This document shows positions 21,548-22,212 of a DNA stretch of 22,212 nucleotides, one piece after another. The DNA is taken from assembly GCA_004377275.1 (NCBI GenBank), contig SOIC01000112.1, forward strand, positions 1-22,212, read 5' to 3'. This stretch comes from Dehalococcoidia bacterium (lineage in GTDB: Bacteria; Chloroflexota; Dehalococcoidia; E44-bin15). The notes under the pieces were generated by a model. That model made no database searches and was not told where the DNA came from. It worked only from the letters and a program-made list of their open reading frames with translations. The position numbers and the translations under genes are program-made. Numbering within the stretch: the first letter of the stretch is position 1; every line of letters starts with the position of its first letter.

Positions 21548-22212
21548 ATGAGGACAGTGAAGCTCAGGTCGATGCTGGGTCTGGAAAAGGATCGCGAGAA
21601 GCTAATCGAACACCTGCGTCGCGAGATCGATGATGAGCGGGTGCTCGACGCGATGGCGCGGGTGCGGCGGGAGCTTTTCGTGCCCAGCTTAAGTCGCCGC
21701 TTCGCCTATGATGATAGACCCTTGCCTATCGGGGAGGATCAAACCATCTCCCAGCCCTTCATAGTGGCACTGATGACCCAGGCGCTGGTTCTCACCGGGA
21801 CGGAGAAGGTTCTGGAGCTGGGCACGGGGAGCGGGTATCAGGCAGCGATCCTTGCCGAGCTGGCGCGCCAGGTAATTACTGTGGAACGACTGCAAGAGCT
21901 TGCCCAGACAGCGAGGCGCACCCTGAAGAAGTTGAGCTATACTAATATCGAGGTTCATCTTGCCACAAGAACCCTGGGCTGGCCTGCTGCGGCACCCTAT
22001 GACGCAATTATGGTAACCGCCGCTGCGCCAAGGATTCCCCAGGGGCTTCTGGAGCAGCTCATTGTGGGCGGTAGGTTGGTGATCCCGGTGGGCTCCCGCT
22101 GGGAGCAGGACCTCTTGCAGGTGGTCAGGAAGAAGGATCGGATAGCGGTCAAGAATTTGACCCATTGCCGCTTCGTCCCCCTCATCGGGGAGGAGGCCTG
22201 GAGCGAGGAGTA
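21548..22212 (+). CDS. pcm: protein-L-isoaspartate O-methyltransferase, cut at the final codon
   Basis: Pcm methylates L-isoaspartyl residues in aged proteins, using S-adenosylmethionine, to start their repair. From ATG 21548 there are 221 complete codons, and the window then ends with TA, most likely the first two bases of a stop since family members are about 210-220 residues. Visible motifs are DRPLPIGEDQTISQPFIVALM (56-76, substrate loop), LELGTGSGYQAA (89-100, SAM motif I) and PYDAIMVTAAAP (150-161). The usual GDG before LGWP is replaced by ATR (139-141), an odd change. There is no SD site, and GTG 21533 is an alternative start. It is divergent from the PPOX gene across a compact double promoter. 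Confidence 0.9.
   Translation, partial: MRTVKLRSMLGLEKDREKLIEHLRREIDDERVLDAMARVRRELFVPSLSRRFAYDDRPLPIGEDQTISQPFIVALMTQALVLTGTEKVLELGTGSGYQAAILAELARQVITVERLQELAQTARRTLKKLSYTNIEVHLATRTLGWPAAAPYDAIMVTAAAPRIPQGLLEQLIVGGRLVIPVGSRWEQDLLQVVRKKDRIAVKNLTHCRFVPLIGEEAWSEE

Overview
The window reads as ordinary bacterial chromosome with a tRNA/integrase locus and a few less familiar accessory gene groups. The most likely source is a member of the Chloroflexota, probably a Dehalococcoidia-like lineage. That placement is inferred from the gene mix (a DUF5679 zinc ribbon, a TreT-type trehalose synthase, MtaB, and lipid thiolase/HMG-CoA-synthase-like genes). No rRNA or other decisive marker is present. Bacterial fatty-acid synthesis (FabF), lipoprotein lipidation (Lgt), sigma70-type promoters and strong Shine-Dalgarno (SD) sites exclude an archaeon.

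Layout. 1-1777 (-): C-terminally cut MMPL/RND exporter. 1778-2273: gene-free. 2274-2414 (-): 46-residue DUF5679 zinc ribbon. 2539-3606 (-): tyrosine integrase reading away from tRNA-Arg(TCT) at 3788-3863 (-). 3994-4551 (-): macrodomain hydrolase. 4642-7281 (-): a two-gene lipid unit, an HMG-CoA-synthase-like protein fused to a DUF35 domain followed by an SCP2-type thiolase, with an operator-like dyad over its promoter. 7354-9901 (-): mtaB then treT. 10159-13094 (+): fabF and recJ, overlapping by 4 nt. 13062-13880 (-): lgt, convergent with and overlapping recJ. 14118-15014 (+): xerD. 15100-17457 (+): two small uncharacterised proteins in a tight operon with uvrC. 17515-20099 (-): a nitronate monooxygenase-like flavoenzyme followed by three tandem SnoaL/NTF2-like paralogues. 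20293-21444 (-): a PPOX-type flavoprotein and a DUF72 protein. 21548-end (+): pcm, cut at its last codon.

The coherent functional groups are DNA maintenance (recJ, xerD, uvrC, integrase), acyl-CoA/lipid chemistry (fabF, thiolase, HMGCS-like/DUF35 fusion, possibly the flavoenzyme/SnoaL cluster), and housekeeping modification (mtaB, lgt, pcm, macrodomain). Many genes have recognisable -35/-10 pairs at 16-18 bp spacing. Two of these (lgt, pcm) place the predicted transcript start on the start codon, which suggests leaderless messages.

No CRISPR array, insertion sequence, restriction system or clear phage module was seen. The best candidates for undescribed biology are the thiolase/pseudo-HMGCS-DUF35 pair, the flavoenzyme plus triple SnoaL cluster, and the two small proteins ahead of uvrC.
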